A stretch of 64,000 nucleotides of DNA from Psococerastis gibbosa. Taxonomy: Eukaryota; Arthropoda; Insecta; Psocodea; Psocidae. The notes beneath the pieces are model-generated. The model was not told the DNA's origin, did not search any database, and saw only the letters and a program-made list of their open reading frames with translations. Where the stretch lies: assembly GCA_963971405.1 (NCBI GenBank), contig OZ020486.1:37533419-37597418 (forward strand). Reading direction: 5' to 3'. The translations under genes were made by a program, and so were the position numbers. This document shows, one piece after another, positions 1 through 35,700 of the stretch (within the stretch, counting starts at the first letter, position 1; each line of letters starts with the position of its first letter).

Positions 1-1852
1 GGTCGGGAAAATAATGAAGTGTTTTATTTTATTTTTATTACATACATAGGCGAAGGTATAGCGCAGAGGAAAAGCAGGGTCTGCGGAATCTCCCTACACC
101 TGATCGGCCAGAGCCGAAAGGGAGTTTTGTTTGCATTGTTGTACTTGCATATTGTCTATCGAAATTTACTGTAGTACCGTGACCGTGACCTATCAGGTGT
201 ACGTACGTTTGTGTCCTGATACGGACAATCCAAGAAGCGCGACTTTTCAAGGGTTTTTTTCTGGGATTATTATTAATAACTTAACACTAAAAATTAAAAA
301 AACAACAATTCCTTTGTAAAACCCCCGACACCCTCACTAGTCACTAGACCGACTTTAACACCTCGAAAACTGTGGATTACGAGTATAATAAATGTTTTTT
401 TGTTTCCTATTTAACAATTAATAATTAAGGAAAGCTTTGCGACAGTCGAAATGTTTGATTTCAAGATTTCAGTGGATTTACACATTTTTATAGGTCCCAG
501 GAACCAAAAACCGGTTTTTGACGAATGTCTTTCTGTCTGTCGGTTTGTCGATTTGAGGGCAAACTACTCAATCAATTTTTATGAAAATTGGCACGTATGC
601 CTACTGTAGGTTTACAAAACGGCCATGCTTGAACCGGTTCTTTAAATTAAATTATTGCAAAACGTTTTACGGCAGTCGACGCAAGTTAAAGGTATATTTG
701 GCACAAACTGTTTTCAAGGATTTCATCATCACAAAAAATGGCAACGCTGTTACTCATAATTGGCTGATTATGCCATATCTCACTCTCGGTTCATTTTTCC
801 CACAAAAAATTAGTGGGCTCTACATTGTATTACTCTCAGGGACGGATCCAGCCCATTTGTGGGTAAAAACAGGAAAAGTATATGTAGTGGTGTCGATCAG
901 ATCAGAGCGTAATAAATTAACTTACAATAGAATTACTAAATTTTGGAATTTTGAGGAGCAGCTCCCCCCCCCCCCCCCCCCCGTATCCGTCCAAGATTGT
1001 ACTGTACGTATCTATATACAACCTACATACTACATGTCCCTACATCAATAAGGTCCACCCCAACTAACCAAAATGTATTAGCATGAGAGGCGACAGCTTG
1101 GCCATCCATCCATGGAGAATGAAGAAAGAGGCACGCCAGGTCGACAGAACCTTCAAGTCCCGTTCTGCATTCCCCAGTCAGTGCCAGCGAAAATAGGGGC
1201 GTTTTTCATTCTACCAGCCGACCCTCCGAGACCCGTGGATAAATGACCTCCAGTCCCCAACCTCTCTGCCTCTACGCTCCGGTATCGAGCTATTCCCTTC
1301 AAATAGACAAAGCGCAGCATACCGTCTGACGCCGCGACACGCCCTCTACTTAGCTTGCGGACTCACACACGTAGCAAATCGTAGCGCACTGTTAAACGTC
1401 TAACAAACACACAGAACGCAACTATTCAGGCCTCTCATTTTATATTGAGTGTATAATTATCCTTGAATTAGAAGATGGTCCTGCCCATGTTAACGAAATT
1501 GGCAAGCAGGTTTTATAAATAAATTTGAGGAGGATACAGCTGCCAATAAGGCGGCTATGGGCTCGGCTTGTGTTTAGATGCCTCGCCAAGTCGCCAGTTG
1601 CACGTTCCCACAGAAACGCCCTAGCACGTTTTGGCCCAAAAACTAATCAAAACAATCGTTTAAAAGTGTTTCAAGTAGTGTTTTTGGTGTGGTTTGTAAA
1701 TGTGAGTGCATTGAAAACTTGAAATTTGAAAGAGGAACAGATGAGAATACAATTCATAAGAAAATTTGTGGTGTAATGTTGGATTGCAAGTTGCTTATGT
1801 ACGGGTAAACAACATTGTGATATGTGTACATGCAAGTAATACAGACAGCATC
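1..1852. other. 5' flank of the Sp-type gene, no gene recognised
   Basis: No coding exon could be supported here. Bases about 425-640 match the start of a dispersed repeat seen again at 8664 and 40210: they share an AAGGAAAGCTTTG start, a CTGTCTGTCGGTTTGTCGATTTG stretch read in pieces, and GGGCAAACTACTC. A run of 19 C lies at 964-982. Bases about 1080-1480 are richer in CG dinucleotides than the surroundings and could hold the promoter and 5' UTR of the Sp gene, but I see no clear TATA box or initiator. Confidence 0.5.
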
Positions 1853-22958
<21,106 letters not shown>

Positions 22959-23182
22959 GTCACTATCCTGCTGTTTGGCTCCACAAAAATCTTCGTTTAT
23001 CTTTCATGTGTTCAAAGTATCTGTTACTGACAAGGTGGATAATTGGGCCTTTGTTTTTCAACGACAGATTTTTACGGTAACTTTCAAACATTTTGTGCTG
23101 GCTGCAGGGTTAATTATTCAAAAAGTCCGATAAAATATGACAAGTGAACAATCAATGTTTTATTATGTTCGCAATTGTCAGC

Positions 23183-23255
23183 CCTCGTAGCGTAGTAGGA
23201 GAGACTCTCAACTGAAAGGTTGTTAGTTCGAGTTCCACACTTGCTACCATTCTTC
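23183..23255 (+). repeat. tRNA-like sequence related to SINE A head
   Basis: CTCGTAGCGTAGTAGGAGAG resembles a Pol III A box and TTAGTTCGAGTTCC a B box, with AACTGAAAGGTTGTTAG between them, matching the SINE head at 37760. No closed acceptor stem, so not a functional tRNA. Confidence 0.5.
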
Positions 23256-24654
23256 CAATTCTACCATTGCTTCGAAAGACATGTAATGTAGAATTAAATT
23301 AAAAATTTAAGGCAATACCTATATTCCACATTGTCTGTAACATACCGTATCTACGAGGAAAAAGTCTGAATTGTTTTGATGCACGTATTAGCCGGTAGGT
23401 TGACATTTAATTTAATTTTAGTGACACAATTTTTCATATTTATAATAACTGCGCGCAAAAGATGTCCAATGACAGATTTTATACTAGTAAAATAAATAAC
23501 AAATTATTGCATATGGGTGTAACCAACAAAACACTGTATAAAATTTGCCGTCGCATACCCTGTATTACGCATAACTTTTAAAGTTCTATATTGCCTGTCT
23601 ACTGTATGACAGGGTTTCTGTCGATGCAGTTATCCAGCATATTTTTGTTACTATAAAGGTAGCCTACTTAACTTGTATTTAACCATCCTTTCTCAAGCGT
23701 ACAATTTTTTCCTGGGCTGTTTAGTTGTACAATGTCATAGTACAAAAGGTATATTTTTAAAACAAGATATTACCTAGATAGATAGGTAACGATAGACGAT
23801 TGCGTGATTTTGACCAAAATAATTTATTAGTAGTAGGCTTCGCTTTCAGGTGAACCACTGCCCGTCGGCCCGGATTCTACAGCGTCATCAATTGATTCCA
23901 CGTTCCACGATCACAAAGAAATGAAAATGGTCTGAAAAAATTAAAACATGAAAAATTAATTTAAAAAAAATAGGTTTCCGTAGTAAATTGACGTTTTTGC
24001 TCCCAAAATATTATTACTACAACACAATAAAGTGCATTATACAGGTTTTAAATGTTAGTAATAAATCAGTCGGGTAAAAAGCCTGCTTTTAGAGAAAGCT
24101 TACATTTTTTCATGAAACCATTTTATATCTTGTGGAATGAGGAATTATATAATTTTGTTAAACATTTTGTTTACACATTAATTTGAACAGCTAACAGACC
24201 AGATGTCATAAACTATTTATATTGTATAAGTATACGCCAATTTGTTGATAATTATTCAAATTTTCGGGAGACAACATATTCTGCCATCTTAATTGTACAT
24301 ACATTTAGCCTTAGATAAGATATAAACTATTATCTTAACCAAACGCGGTGTCTGTTTTATTATTAGCTTCAAGGTATTTCTTTGTAGTATTTAACATTGA
24401 TATTGACTGATTTCTACCCTACCCTGGAGACATTTTCCATTGCTAATGGGGGTATAGGTCTATTACATTTTTAAGGTAGTTCCAAGCCTTTCTTGATTGA
24501 CAAATTTCGTTTTAGTCTTGGTACTGGATTTCTTTCAAAATTCAAAAACCCCATTCGCCAGTCCCATAAGAATTTTTCGAACCCTTCTCCATCAACTAGA
24601 ATGTCACTGCCACATGACATGTATTAATGGCCTTCGATGGCATGAAATAAATAA

Positions 24655-24865
24655 ATAAATAAATATTGACTTTTTTTGTTCTATTGCTAACCTAGCGGAG
24701 TTAGGGCTATAAAGCCCTCTCTTACACTCAACTAGGAAAGCCCGGGACCGCCTGCTTTACATGCCCTCCGAAGCATGGCCAGAAAATGTAGCCAATGTTG
24801 GACTCGAACCAACAACCTTTCGGGTGATAGTCGGAGTCTGTACCACCACTCTACATGTCCAGACT
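24655..24865 (-). repeat. SINE family A, minus-strand copy
   Basis: Read on the minus strand: a tRNA-like head with an A box and GTTGGTTCGAGTCC, then CTGGCCATGCTTCGGAGGGC, then GCCCTAACTCCGCTAGGTTA. At its 3' end lies an (ATAA)n tail, visible on the plus strand as AATAAATAAATAAATAAATA near 24645. Confidence 0.7.
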
Positions 24866-25027
24866 CTGTGGTGGCATAGTGGTAGCTTATTTGTAATTGT
24901 GCGAGTCTCTATACATCATGTGATCGGAAACCTGTCGTAACTCAACACTAGTATTACCTACAGAGGCGGCTGAAGAGGTTATTCGGACACATTCATTAAA
25001 TTGTTTGCATGCGAATAATCTTTTTTA
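24866..25027 (+). repeat. SINE family B copy
   Basis: Contains GTGGCATAGTGGTAGC (A-box-like), GCGAGTCTC, TGATCGGAAACCTGTCGTAA, CTACAGAGGCGGCTGAAGAGG and ACATTCATTAAATTGTTTGC. The same order is found at 32541, 43010, 49915 (minus) and 50895 (minus). Confidence 0.7.
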
Positions 25028-28000
25028 TTAAAAAATATCCAATATATAATATCATAATCCATATATATATATCATCAATTTTATCATACTAATGGCTTAC
25101 AGTGATGAGTGATATGTTGACAGGTTCGTAAAACCCTTGTCCTAAGAGGAATTAAATTCATCAGTATAGTCCTCAGAAGATAAAAATAAATAAAAGTGTC
25201 TGGTTTAGTAGTAATCCTCGGATGACCAAAAATGTACGGACCGTATTCCTCCTCTTTGTCTGTTATGACAAGTTTATAATAATGAAAATATAAGTGCCTT
25301 ATTTTAATTTACAATGCTATTGACACTGTATAAACTTTGTAAGAATTTGTAGAAATCTCGAATATTCTCACGGATATTAAGTGTACATGTATTGCTGTAG
25401 GTATATCTGATAAAGTACCAAATTAAATCTATTTTTGTTTTTAATTTGATTCGTTATTGGTTTCATATGTACTTGTACCTGCATTATCGGTACCTTCCTC
25501 ATGAATCCAGGATGTGTATCATATTCTGAGAAGAGTCCCCGCAGTGGCAGGCCGCACTCCATCTCATGCATCAGTGCAGAGGCGGATCTAGAGCTTGCCG
25601 TTGGGGGGGGGGGGGGGGGGCTAACGGTTCGGTGTAATGGGTTTTCACCAGCCTGTACATATACAATAGGCTAGTTGAATAAGTAACATTACTAGGTTAT
25701 TTTACACTACAACCTGCGTCAAGTTATTACAAATACATAGTCAGTAAAACCGGTGTCCCCTGGGTCAGCCCCCTTTAGTAAATACTGGTGCGAATTAGAG
25801 GAGATTAACTAATTTATTTCTACCGAAAAAAGGTGAAAGGTGCTAGAAAAAAAACATACTTCTGTAAGGAGGAGGGGGAAATTTTTTATAAATATAGAAA
25901 TAACATGGTACGGTAGGTAACTTTTAAGCGTTTTGTAGGTACCTATGGATTGAGTCGATTGAGTGGTCATGGTTTCCTCGAGGGAACATTTTCGAAAGTA
26001 TATGAAGTAAGGCATAGGTAAATGCGGAACTGAGACTTAATCACTTAAATGATAGCGTAATATTGTAGGCTGTTTCAACCGTAAAAGTTGAAATTCCAAA
26101 ATCATTCGGTACTGTAGGTAGCATACCTAGCCTTCCGTATTTGGGAAAACGTGACGGGGTCCGGGGTCTCCCCCGTGGGAACGTTTTCGAAATGTAGAAG
26201 TATGGTAGGTTTTTAGGATAATAATTTAATACTGATGTAGGTATTACCAGGAAGAAAATAATGTTATGTTACAGAAACCGAAACAGGTCTATTCTTCAGG
26301 TTCAATGACTTTTTAACCTTCTAAAGGATCTGCGTTCTTCCGTGGAACTGTGGAAGTGGTCTCTGGAAATCTATAAATTAGGTACAGCCGTGGTATATGT
26401 ATAGACCTACCGAAGATTTGTAATATTGTTTGCCAAACACAGTAATTGCATACGCGTGGATGAACTGTTGGTATTCATTGCTTTCAACAGTGATGCTTGA
26501 CTAGTATTGTGGTATAAAGCGCACCCCGCGTATAGGAGCCGACAAAGCCTGAAAGCCGTTTTGGGGTCATCCATACCTAGCCTATAAAACTTCGACATAG
26601 GCCTAGTTCATAGATCATGCATGATGAATTTATACTAAAGCGGCGAACTGGCGAAGCTACTTTTTTTTCTCCAATTTTTAGTTTTTCGTAGGTACCGTCC
26701 AGCTAAAACAAGCTGTAAATGTAGTTAAAGCATATAAAGTACGATTTTATCTACTTTCCCTTGGCATGGGACTGCAACCATCAGTGCATCAGGTACCTGC
26801 ACTTTCCTTGACCAGTCGGAACTCGGTTAGTGTAGTGTATATCACAGCCGGTGGGGATATTCATTACGAGTTACGACTACTGGCACGCTAGGATCATCAG
26901 TCTTTTGAAAAGAATTATTCTTTTCATGTAAAAAAAAAAATAAAAATGATTTATTTCTGCATGTTAATTACAAGCCAAAACGTTGGCTAAATTTAATATT
27001 GACTATGCGAGTTAGATAATTAACACAGGAGAATGGAAACTAATAATACAAAATAGGTTAGCAAAAATGACTAGCCAAAATATTAAATTCAATTTTCCCG
27101 CCTATACTTTTGGGGCTGTACGTCAAGTACAGGTTTTTATCGCTAGAGCTACCACCACTGAGTCTGCGGCTGGCGGCTGCGCAGTAAATGAAAATAAAAT
27201 AATCTTGAGGACTGACCATAGACAACAGATAACTAGACTCGTCACCGGGATAGGGATTCAGTTCGCGATAGCAGCGCCACGCCGCGCAGCGGAAATTTTT
27301 TCTCCGTCCACTTTCCTTGAACAACTGAGCTCAAGTTAAATTCTTTTGTAAATATTTAAATGTCAAATTAAATATTCATGGGAATAAAATGTATTTTAAA
27401 AATTGTAATAATTTTTTTACAAATTCTGAAACTATCACTAAAATCTCAATTTGAAACATATTTTCAAAAAGATAGTCCAAAATCAAGGACTGAAGGACGC
27501 ACGCGCACGCCATCCAGCCTACCAGCCATTACTGACATTGTTTTGTTTACATTTTCAACTGGGCGCTAATATATTTTAGATTTTAGTTTTAGTAGAAAAA
27601 TGCCGAATGCTAGCAAAAGAAGAGTCCGAAGGTCGTTCATGGGTTTCAGTTTTGACTTGGTAAAGTCATTCATACGACTAGGCCTATGTACATTTTGTCC
27701 ATGTTGAGCATGGCTCATTCTCTCATCGTGTCCATTTTCCCTCGTATAGTAGATAGCATAAGTTGACATCGAAGACGTTTAACGGATTGCTAATGGAAAA
27801 AACAATCAATTTTGGTCGTTGGTATTAGGCATTCGACATAGGACGAATGGGTTACTAATAATAATCTAGAGTAATAAACAATGTGCTACGTACGGGCTAT
27901 GAAAAAGTTTTTTTAGGACATTACGGGCTCTAGACTGTAGCGCCGAAGAGCAAAAATAAACTAGCGTATTAATGGGAATGTTAAGTACAGTATAAAAGTA

Positions 28001-29735
28001 TATGAATAAAATTGAAATGTGGAAATTTAACGTTTGAACTGCAATTGACTAACGCTACCTACTGTATTACCGATACTTATCATACGTAAGCTTATTAGAC
28101 TTTACACTGCCAGTGGCACATTACATAATATAAGCGTTGAAATACGCAGTCAACTGTCATTATAATGGAATATAAAAAAATAATATTAATCTCCATTGGA
28201 ATATGGCAACTAAAATGTTACAGACCAAAATTTGAATTTAAGCGGGAACGCTTCAAGCGCCGCGGTGCGGAAATATTAATCTCCGTCCACTTAGCAGAAG
28301 ACGGTTCTTAGTGGAAGAAAGGCAAAATTCCATTTTATACAGCGTTGACAGCCCCCTGGGACTGACGTCCTGTCAAAAATTGCCAAGTGCTCGGTAAATG
28401 ATCTTTCGTATTATTTAAATTTTATTTGCATAGTTACGGACAGTTTCATGTAAGTTTCTTAATTTTAGTATGTATATTGATGTTTCTTTCAGTAATTTTA
28501 TTAATGTGGTACGTGTATTATGTAAATAGCTTGTTGGGCAAATCCTGCTCATAACCTATCAATTTTTCATTGCAAAACGTATTGCAGCTGTTCCAAGTTG
28601 TACTTCTTTATCTTTGAATGCCGCTTGCACTCAACTTTTTGTCTGTTCCCTTCTTATGTGGAAGTAATGTTCATTTTCATGTGCACGTATTAGTTACAGT
28701 TCAGGTTCTTGTGAATTGATCCATGGGGGAATGGGGCCTGTAACCAGTGTAACCTGTAAGAAAATGTTGTATTTAGTAGCATTCAATAACTGCTAGTCCA
28801 GTATATAAACAAATCCTCAATAATAATTTTTTCCCAGGCCATCGAACAACGCTCGTTATTAAAATGTTTATTTGAGTTTGAGTTTCATCGAATTTTAGAC
28901 AACAAACCACCAATTTCCTACCGGCATATCAATCTCAAAAGGTTGTTAGTTCCTCACTTTTCAACATTTTCTGGCTTTGCTTCAGAAGTAAATCAGGCGG
29001 CTGAGTGGGCTGAGTGTTACAATACTCCACTGCTTTCCGGTACAATATTTATGAAAAGCCGCGGTGTTAATGGTTAAAACACAAGCGAACCCCGTCCCCC
29101 ATAGCAATTTGCCTTGTCTCGCGGAATGGGATTCTTAATGAACATATTATTTAGCACTATTTTTTATTGGCTATGTTGTGAAATTTTGTATTATCGTAAT
29201 ATACAACATCCCATGGGACCAACGAAGTTCAAAGTTCAAAACAGGTTAGCCATTGTTAACTGATATATATATGTATATAGTCCCAGTTTTTATAGTCCCA
29301 GTGCTTCAAACTACTTGCCTTGGCATTAATTGTCTGTTAATCTTATCATTATTCAATTTCCTTCCGATTTGGGCAAAATGTTTTCCTTTTCTACTGGCGC
29401 TGAAAATCTGTGATTTTTAGTCCATTTTTAGTCCACTCTACTGCTCCGTCATAGACAATAAGATAATGGGCTGCTGTCTATTTTTCTTTTATTGTCTATG
29501 GCTGAGTACATCACAGTAGAATCTGCTTTTGTGTACAGTCTAGTCAATCAGTATAAAATGTCGAATTCTTAATAATGCATGCTATTCTCTGACGTAAATC
29601 TAGCGCTGTTTGTCAAGCGAATTGCCTCCCTGCTATGAATGTGTGATAAGATGTGTTGTTTTTTGCAGTTTGGTGAGCAGTTGAGTCGCGGACCGTGCAG
29701 CAGTAAGTGGTCTCATATCGTGCAGTTACCGTGGG

Positions 29736-32700
29736 ATGGCCGATCGGGACTGGCGTCCTTTCGTGTACGGGGGTCTTGCGTCTTGCGCTGCTGAATTTGG
29801 TAAGTGTAAAGTAATTTTTTTTTCTTTTAGGGTGCGAGGCCACGTTTGTGGCATATGCGCCAAGACTACTAAATGATCATTGTAATTATGTCATTGCTAA
29901 GAGTTCAGTGTGCTGGAGAAAGACTGGAAGTGTCGTCTCCCAGGATTAGAAAGTGTCAATTTTATGTTGTACATTGTGCTGGTAGATCGGGCAATCTGTG
30001 ACTATTTGTTGCACAGTAAGCAGCACACTGGTTGCATTAGGGTGATGGGTCTTTGCTCATTAGGTACGAGTGAGTTGTTGACCAAATATTGTGAAATCTC
30101 TGCTTTATCCGGACAATTTGTCCGTACGGCAATTTGCAATTGAAGAACTGTATGATACTAGCCTACAATAAAATTGTACTAAAAAAATCAGAGTGGATGT
30201 AGTTGTAGCTTTGTTGGCTTACACAAGGCCTTATAGAGTTAGACACAAGTGATATCAATTACATTGTTTGGAGACATTATTTGTGACACGCACTGCAGTG
30301 AGTGTGTATAAACACGGAACATATAATTGTCAACTTCCAGGAAAAAACATGATCTATGCGTGGTAATATGCAAACAACAATTATAAGGTACTTAGGTACA
30401 TCTTTCACCATCGTAAGTAACGTTGTGGACATAGGAATTCGAAGGAAGTCACCAATCATTGGAATAGGAGAAAAATGTCGGGATCCCACTTTCCGGTGCA
30501 TTACCCAAGATGGTGGCAGCCGCCATTAATAAATCAACCTTACTATCTACCTACTTTTATTTACAATTTTACATCCCTCCTATGACTTTTTGACCCGGTG
30601 CACAAGAGCTTTTTCTTCGCAGCGATCACGCTGGGGCATTATTGCATGGGAGCAATTAAGTTGGTGCAAAAATACGCAGTGTCTACTTCAAAAGATTTCT
30701 CTCGCTGAGCCTATGCTGCGCTTAGCGTTCTGAAGTACGCTGTGTTTTTTTTACACCAACCAATTTGCTACAATAACGGATCTCCCAGCGTGATCGCTGC
30801 GTAGAAAACGCCATTGTGCACCGGACCATGGAGCATGTATTATGTATTCTTTTGACCATTTTCCGATCTTTGCGGTTGCAGAACAAGGGATTAATTAATT
30901 TCGTGAAAAGGCTCTGTCGTAATTACAATAGTTTACAACATTTTTTGATATTTGCAAACCAGAGGTTCCAGCTTGAAGTACTGTTTCCGCAAGCGACGAG
31001 CTATGCCAATGACTCTCTTTCAGTTAGCATAGAGTACGACTGGAGGGTTTAGTAGTAGTAGTAGTAGTGTTCGTCGGGTTAATAACGACTTAGGCCTCAT
31101 ATTTGGGCCCATAGAGCGACTCTGACTTGACTGTCCTATGCCAGCCCATAGGACAGTGGACCTCCTGATTATAGTGGATTCCGAACCACTTGGGAAACAC
31201 AGTGAAGTCACACGATTAGTTCGGAGGTGACCAGGACAAGTCCTACCATGTTTCCCTACCGGCACTGTGCACACGACCAAGTTATCTGCAGCTTTGAACC
31301 TGCTCTGGTCCGCTGGATTCAACTTGGTATGGCGGCCGGCTGACTGGAGGGTTTACTGCACGTGCTTCAAAATCACGAAAGACGAGGCATTTCAACGAAT
31401 GTAATTATGTGAACGTGAAAGAAATACCACTATAGACTGTTCATGATGAATAATAATAACTTCTTTTCTGTTTTTCAAATATTCAATTCCGTCGCAAGTA
31501 AATAGTCTATAAATAGTTCCACATGTCAAAGTTGTTTACCTCTTGTCATGCTTTATCCTTGAATATTTCAGAGCGCAACTTTGTAATTCGATAGAAAAAC
31601 TACACCATCAGAGAATTTTTGCTTAAATTATATTGTTTTCCCAATCTACGATAAGTAGTTTAAAAACTGGTTTTGAGCTGCTGCTGGTTATTATTTGCCT
31701 TTCTTACAAAGTGAAATAAATTGTATCTTGAAAATCCGCATATTGTACCATGGTCGCCGACTTGTTCAATTCGTATTGGGGGGGGGGGGGGGGTTAATTT
31801 AGCCCTATGATATATAGGTATAAAGGAAATGTTGGCCCTAAACATATTGGAGATTTATCCATTTTGATAGCAGTCGCTTCATTCGTCTTATGGCGGCACT
31901 GTATATACCTACTACATATAATTCCCGCGCCTAAAAATTAAAAAAAAATACATATATGATTTCTTTAGCATGTGCTACTAGTATGAATTTCATCTCAACA
32001 GGTTTATTATATCACTGAGTAGGTTGCTGAGTCTGTAGTTTTCATGAGCCGGTTGACCTAGTTTCGTTTTGTATCACATAAAAACTTCACGCTAATTTTT
32101 TTTTTTAATGAAATGAACTCGGTGCTTATACATTTTTTGACGTAGTCATAACGACGACCTTTTCCCTTTGTAACATAGTATGAATGATTCGGTAATCAGG
32201 TCAGTATTTGTATCTTGGTTCTTGGCACATTATCATTAATTCGCGTGGCACCCACTACCAACTGTTCTGTTCAAACGTTCTTTGTGGCACATTTATCATG
32301 TTTGCAGCTTGCAAGTTCCATTTAATTACCCTAATCTGTTACTGTATGTTATTCGCGCACATGTGAGTGCATCTATGCATGCCTTATTACTCGGAACTAT
32401 ATTCCAGCTGTATTTGCTTCACAATAGTCCTGGTGTTATTCGCCCTCATTGCATAGCCACTCAACAACCACATGAGAAATATTGTAACTACTAACAGATC
32501 TGCAGGTGTTCTGCACATGCAGATAGGCAGCCTATCATCGGCTTCGATGGCAAGGTGGTAGCGTGCTTGTACTTGTGCAAGTCTCTGCGCGCCATGCGAT
32601 CGGAGACGTGTCGTAACTCAGCACAAGTATTAATTTACTCATTGAGGTGACTGAAGAGGTCAATCGGATACATTCATTAAATTGTTTGTATGCTATTAAC

Positions 32701-32752
<52 letters not shown>

Positions 32753-35700
32753 CACTGTCATTGAGACCATCGAAACAGTAGCACCAGGATGCTTCGGAGG
32801 GCATGTATAGCAGGCTTATAGCCCTAACTCCGCTAGGTTGGCTTAGTATTATTAAAAAAAGGCCCTATTTATTTATTTAATTAGGCTAGCTCTCTTTGAT
32901 GTGATTGATGACGTGACCATTTCCATAACATCGGTACCGAATGGATTTGGAGGACCATCAAGGGCGGTTCCAGAGTTTACTACTATTAGACCATAATTTA
33001 CGTCAAATAATAAAAATAATAAATATTAAAAATTCTGTAAAAATGAAAAGTTTAGGAGTTATTTAAAAGTGAGTCGTAACTAACGTGGAAACGAAACTAA
33101 AACAATTTCGCGCTAAGATATCAATTTTTAGGTTGATGAAAGTTGGTACGACTGAATGGGGCTTTGCAGAAAAATTAACGTGATAGGATTCGACTTGATC
33201 CTCAAAATTGTCATAAACTATAATATATATTCCGCTACGCTGTGATGTACATTATGGAGCCGCCTCTACGATAGAAATTTCATGAAAAATTTGACTTTGG
33301 GCAAAGAAACGGAAAATGTCCTAAGGATCCAAAGAAATATCGATCGCAGAACTGTAAAGAAAATGTCGCATCCTTCAGAAGAAATACTTCTAAAATGTTT
33401 TACATGACATTACTTACACCGATTGGCCATAAATGATTGAACTTAGACTTTGTTGTAAAAAATAACGGACCATGAAGGTGTGGGCAGGAGGGAGTTCAAA
33501 AACTGTGGCCAATCGGTGTTAGTGACGGCCAATGTAGAGGAGTATTTATTTCCTTTATTGATGTGAAAAGATCCCTAATTACCTCAATTTCGGTAAGAAG
33601 AGCAAAATGGATGGGTTACATGATCAGACAAGAAGGACTCCTAAGCACCATAATAGAAGGCACAATCGAAGGCACCAATGCAAGAGGGCGACCAAGGAAG
33701 GCGTATGCAGAAGACCTCAAGAAAGATATGAAGTGCGGAACCTACTTGGAACTAAAGAGAACGGCTCAAGACAGGAAGGAGTGGAGAAGGAGGTGGACAG
33801 ATTTGCTGCAAACCAATCGTGATTGAAACTAAAGAAGAATTTATGTGACATTTTTGATATCTCTACAATGAATATTTCTTGTCAAAATTGATTTGGATAA
33901 AAGAAGAAAGGATTTTTGGAGTATTTTATATGCTCCCAAATAAAAAACCTCGCTGATAACTTCATTCTTTTGTTGCAGGAACTTTTCCCATCGACACAAC
34001 CAAGACCCGTTTACAAATTCAGGGTCAGAAGATCGATGCGAAGCATGTGCAACTTAAGTACCGTGGCATGATAGATGCGTTTGTACAAATTTACAGGACT
34101 GAAGGATTTCAAGCACTTTACGCAGGGTGAGTTAAAGTTTCTGTTTTAAGTCTATTAATTGTGTATAACGTTTTGCTGTCTTGCTGTTCATGCTTAAAAG
34201 CCTCCTGCTATTAATGAAGGTTTACTGAGGAGTGCAGTCTGTTTTTGGTCAAGTGGGATACTCATAGCCAGTGATGGACCCAAGCAAAAGCTTGGTTAGA
34301 ATTGGTGTTTTATTTGGGAGCTAGCCAAACTACAAACCAAGCTCGATAATAGCAAGCCTTTTCTGTTTTTTGTTCGATATCAGTTTTACGAGAGAGAAAA
34401 AAGAACAATTTAATACAGCATCTGTTTGCATTTGAATAGTATATATAATTTACTAAATTTACTGTATATGCAGTAAGCTGCGTCCTGACTCTCCCACATG
34501 GCATAGTCATTTAATATTATTTATTTCTATAGAACATAGATGGTTGAATGTGTCATAAGTCCTTAAACCGACTTATAGCTTGGTTTGGCTTGGAAACGAA
34601 CCAAAAACCAAACCGAACTCATAAATTCTAAATTTTTTCCAAGCTAGGCCAAACTTTATTGTAGGGAAAGCTTAGCGTCGTTTCGCTTGGGTCCATCACT
34701 ACTCATAGCCGAGGGCGGGAAGTCTGGGTTAGGGGTTAGGCAGGTATGCCGGACAAGATTTACAGCTATAGATTGGTTCTGACTTCCAGCACTGAACTTA
34801 TGTCACTAAATAGCACTAAAATATTATTGTGTTAGTGGTGTTGGGATTATGCATACGTGGGCCTCACTGAACTATGAAGCGTGACATTACCTATACAGTT
34901 CTAAAATTTTTCGTGGCACCGGATAACTTCATTTTAGATCAGGGAATGAGCCCCGCGCGTCAAGTATAGTTGTCATTCATCAGAGCTTTTAGAAAAACTT
35001 TATATAAATAGGCCTAATAGAAGATCCATAAAGGAAGAGTTCATTTACCTTCAAACACCCAGAATTAATATAACTGCAAAAATCCTTATTTACCGGTTTG
35101 TAAAAATATTTCATCTAAACGCTCGTTCATTAGACGTTACTGACACTAAAGTAAATTTACAACATTGCCCCAATTGACCTTAAATTAATGTTACATATAA
35201 TAAAATATGAGAACACAAACAATACCGCTACTATTACTTGAATATAATGTTATAAAATACTATACAGTACCTGCACAAATAACTATAGCCGATTGAAAAA
35301 TTTATTTTTATTTAATTTTCTTTTTGCTTTCCTATTTTTTTTATAATTTGATTGTTATTTTATATAAATATATGGGCTGCAGGATGTTTTGTCTCTATAG
35401 TTTGCTGATCACTGTATACTGCATGTAACTTAGTAAAACAAAATTTTACCCTGAAGGAAGTTAAATTGCACAAAAAATGTCTGTATAAGATATGCATGTT
35501 ATTGGACGTTCAGGTCTGATTGCAAATAAATGCTGATTTATATTTATTTATTGTTGCCACCCTTTTTTAACTCGTAGATTAGAGAATCAGCTAATTTCAG
35601 TAATTATAATTGAAGTTAAGGTTCTTAATCCATTAAGTAAATAAAAGTAAAATAAAAAATATGGAAACGCTCGGATCCTTAAGGCAGAGATTTCCAAGCA

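Larger units (their letters stand above)
22959..29735. other. Intergenic region between Sp gene and mitochondrial carrier gene
   Basis: No gene was recognised in these 6.8 kb. A possible Sp poly-A signal AATAAA is at 23491-23496. A tRNA-like repeat lies at 23183-23255. SINE A (minus) and SINE B (plus) sit side by side at 24655-25027, and a poly-G run at about 25604-25620. Segments near 27060-27320 and 28150-28310 share GCGGAAAT-ATTAATCTCCGTCCAC-like ends and are probably two copies of an unnamed repeat. Stretches 25650-27050 and 28400-29600 show nothing I can name. Confidence 0.6.
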
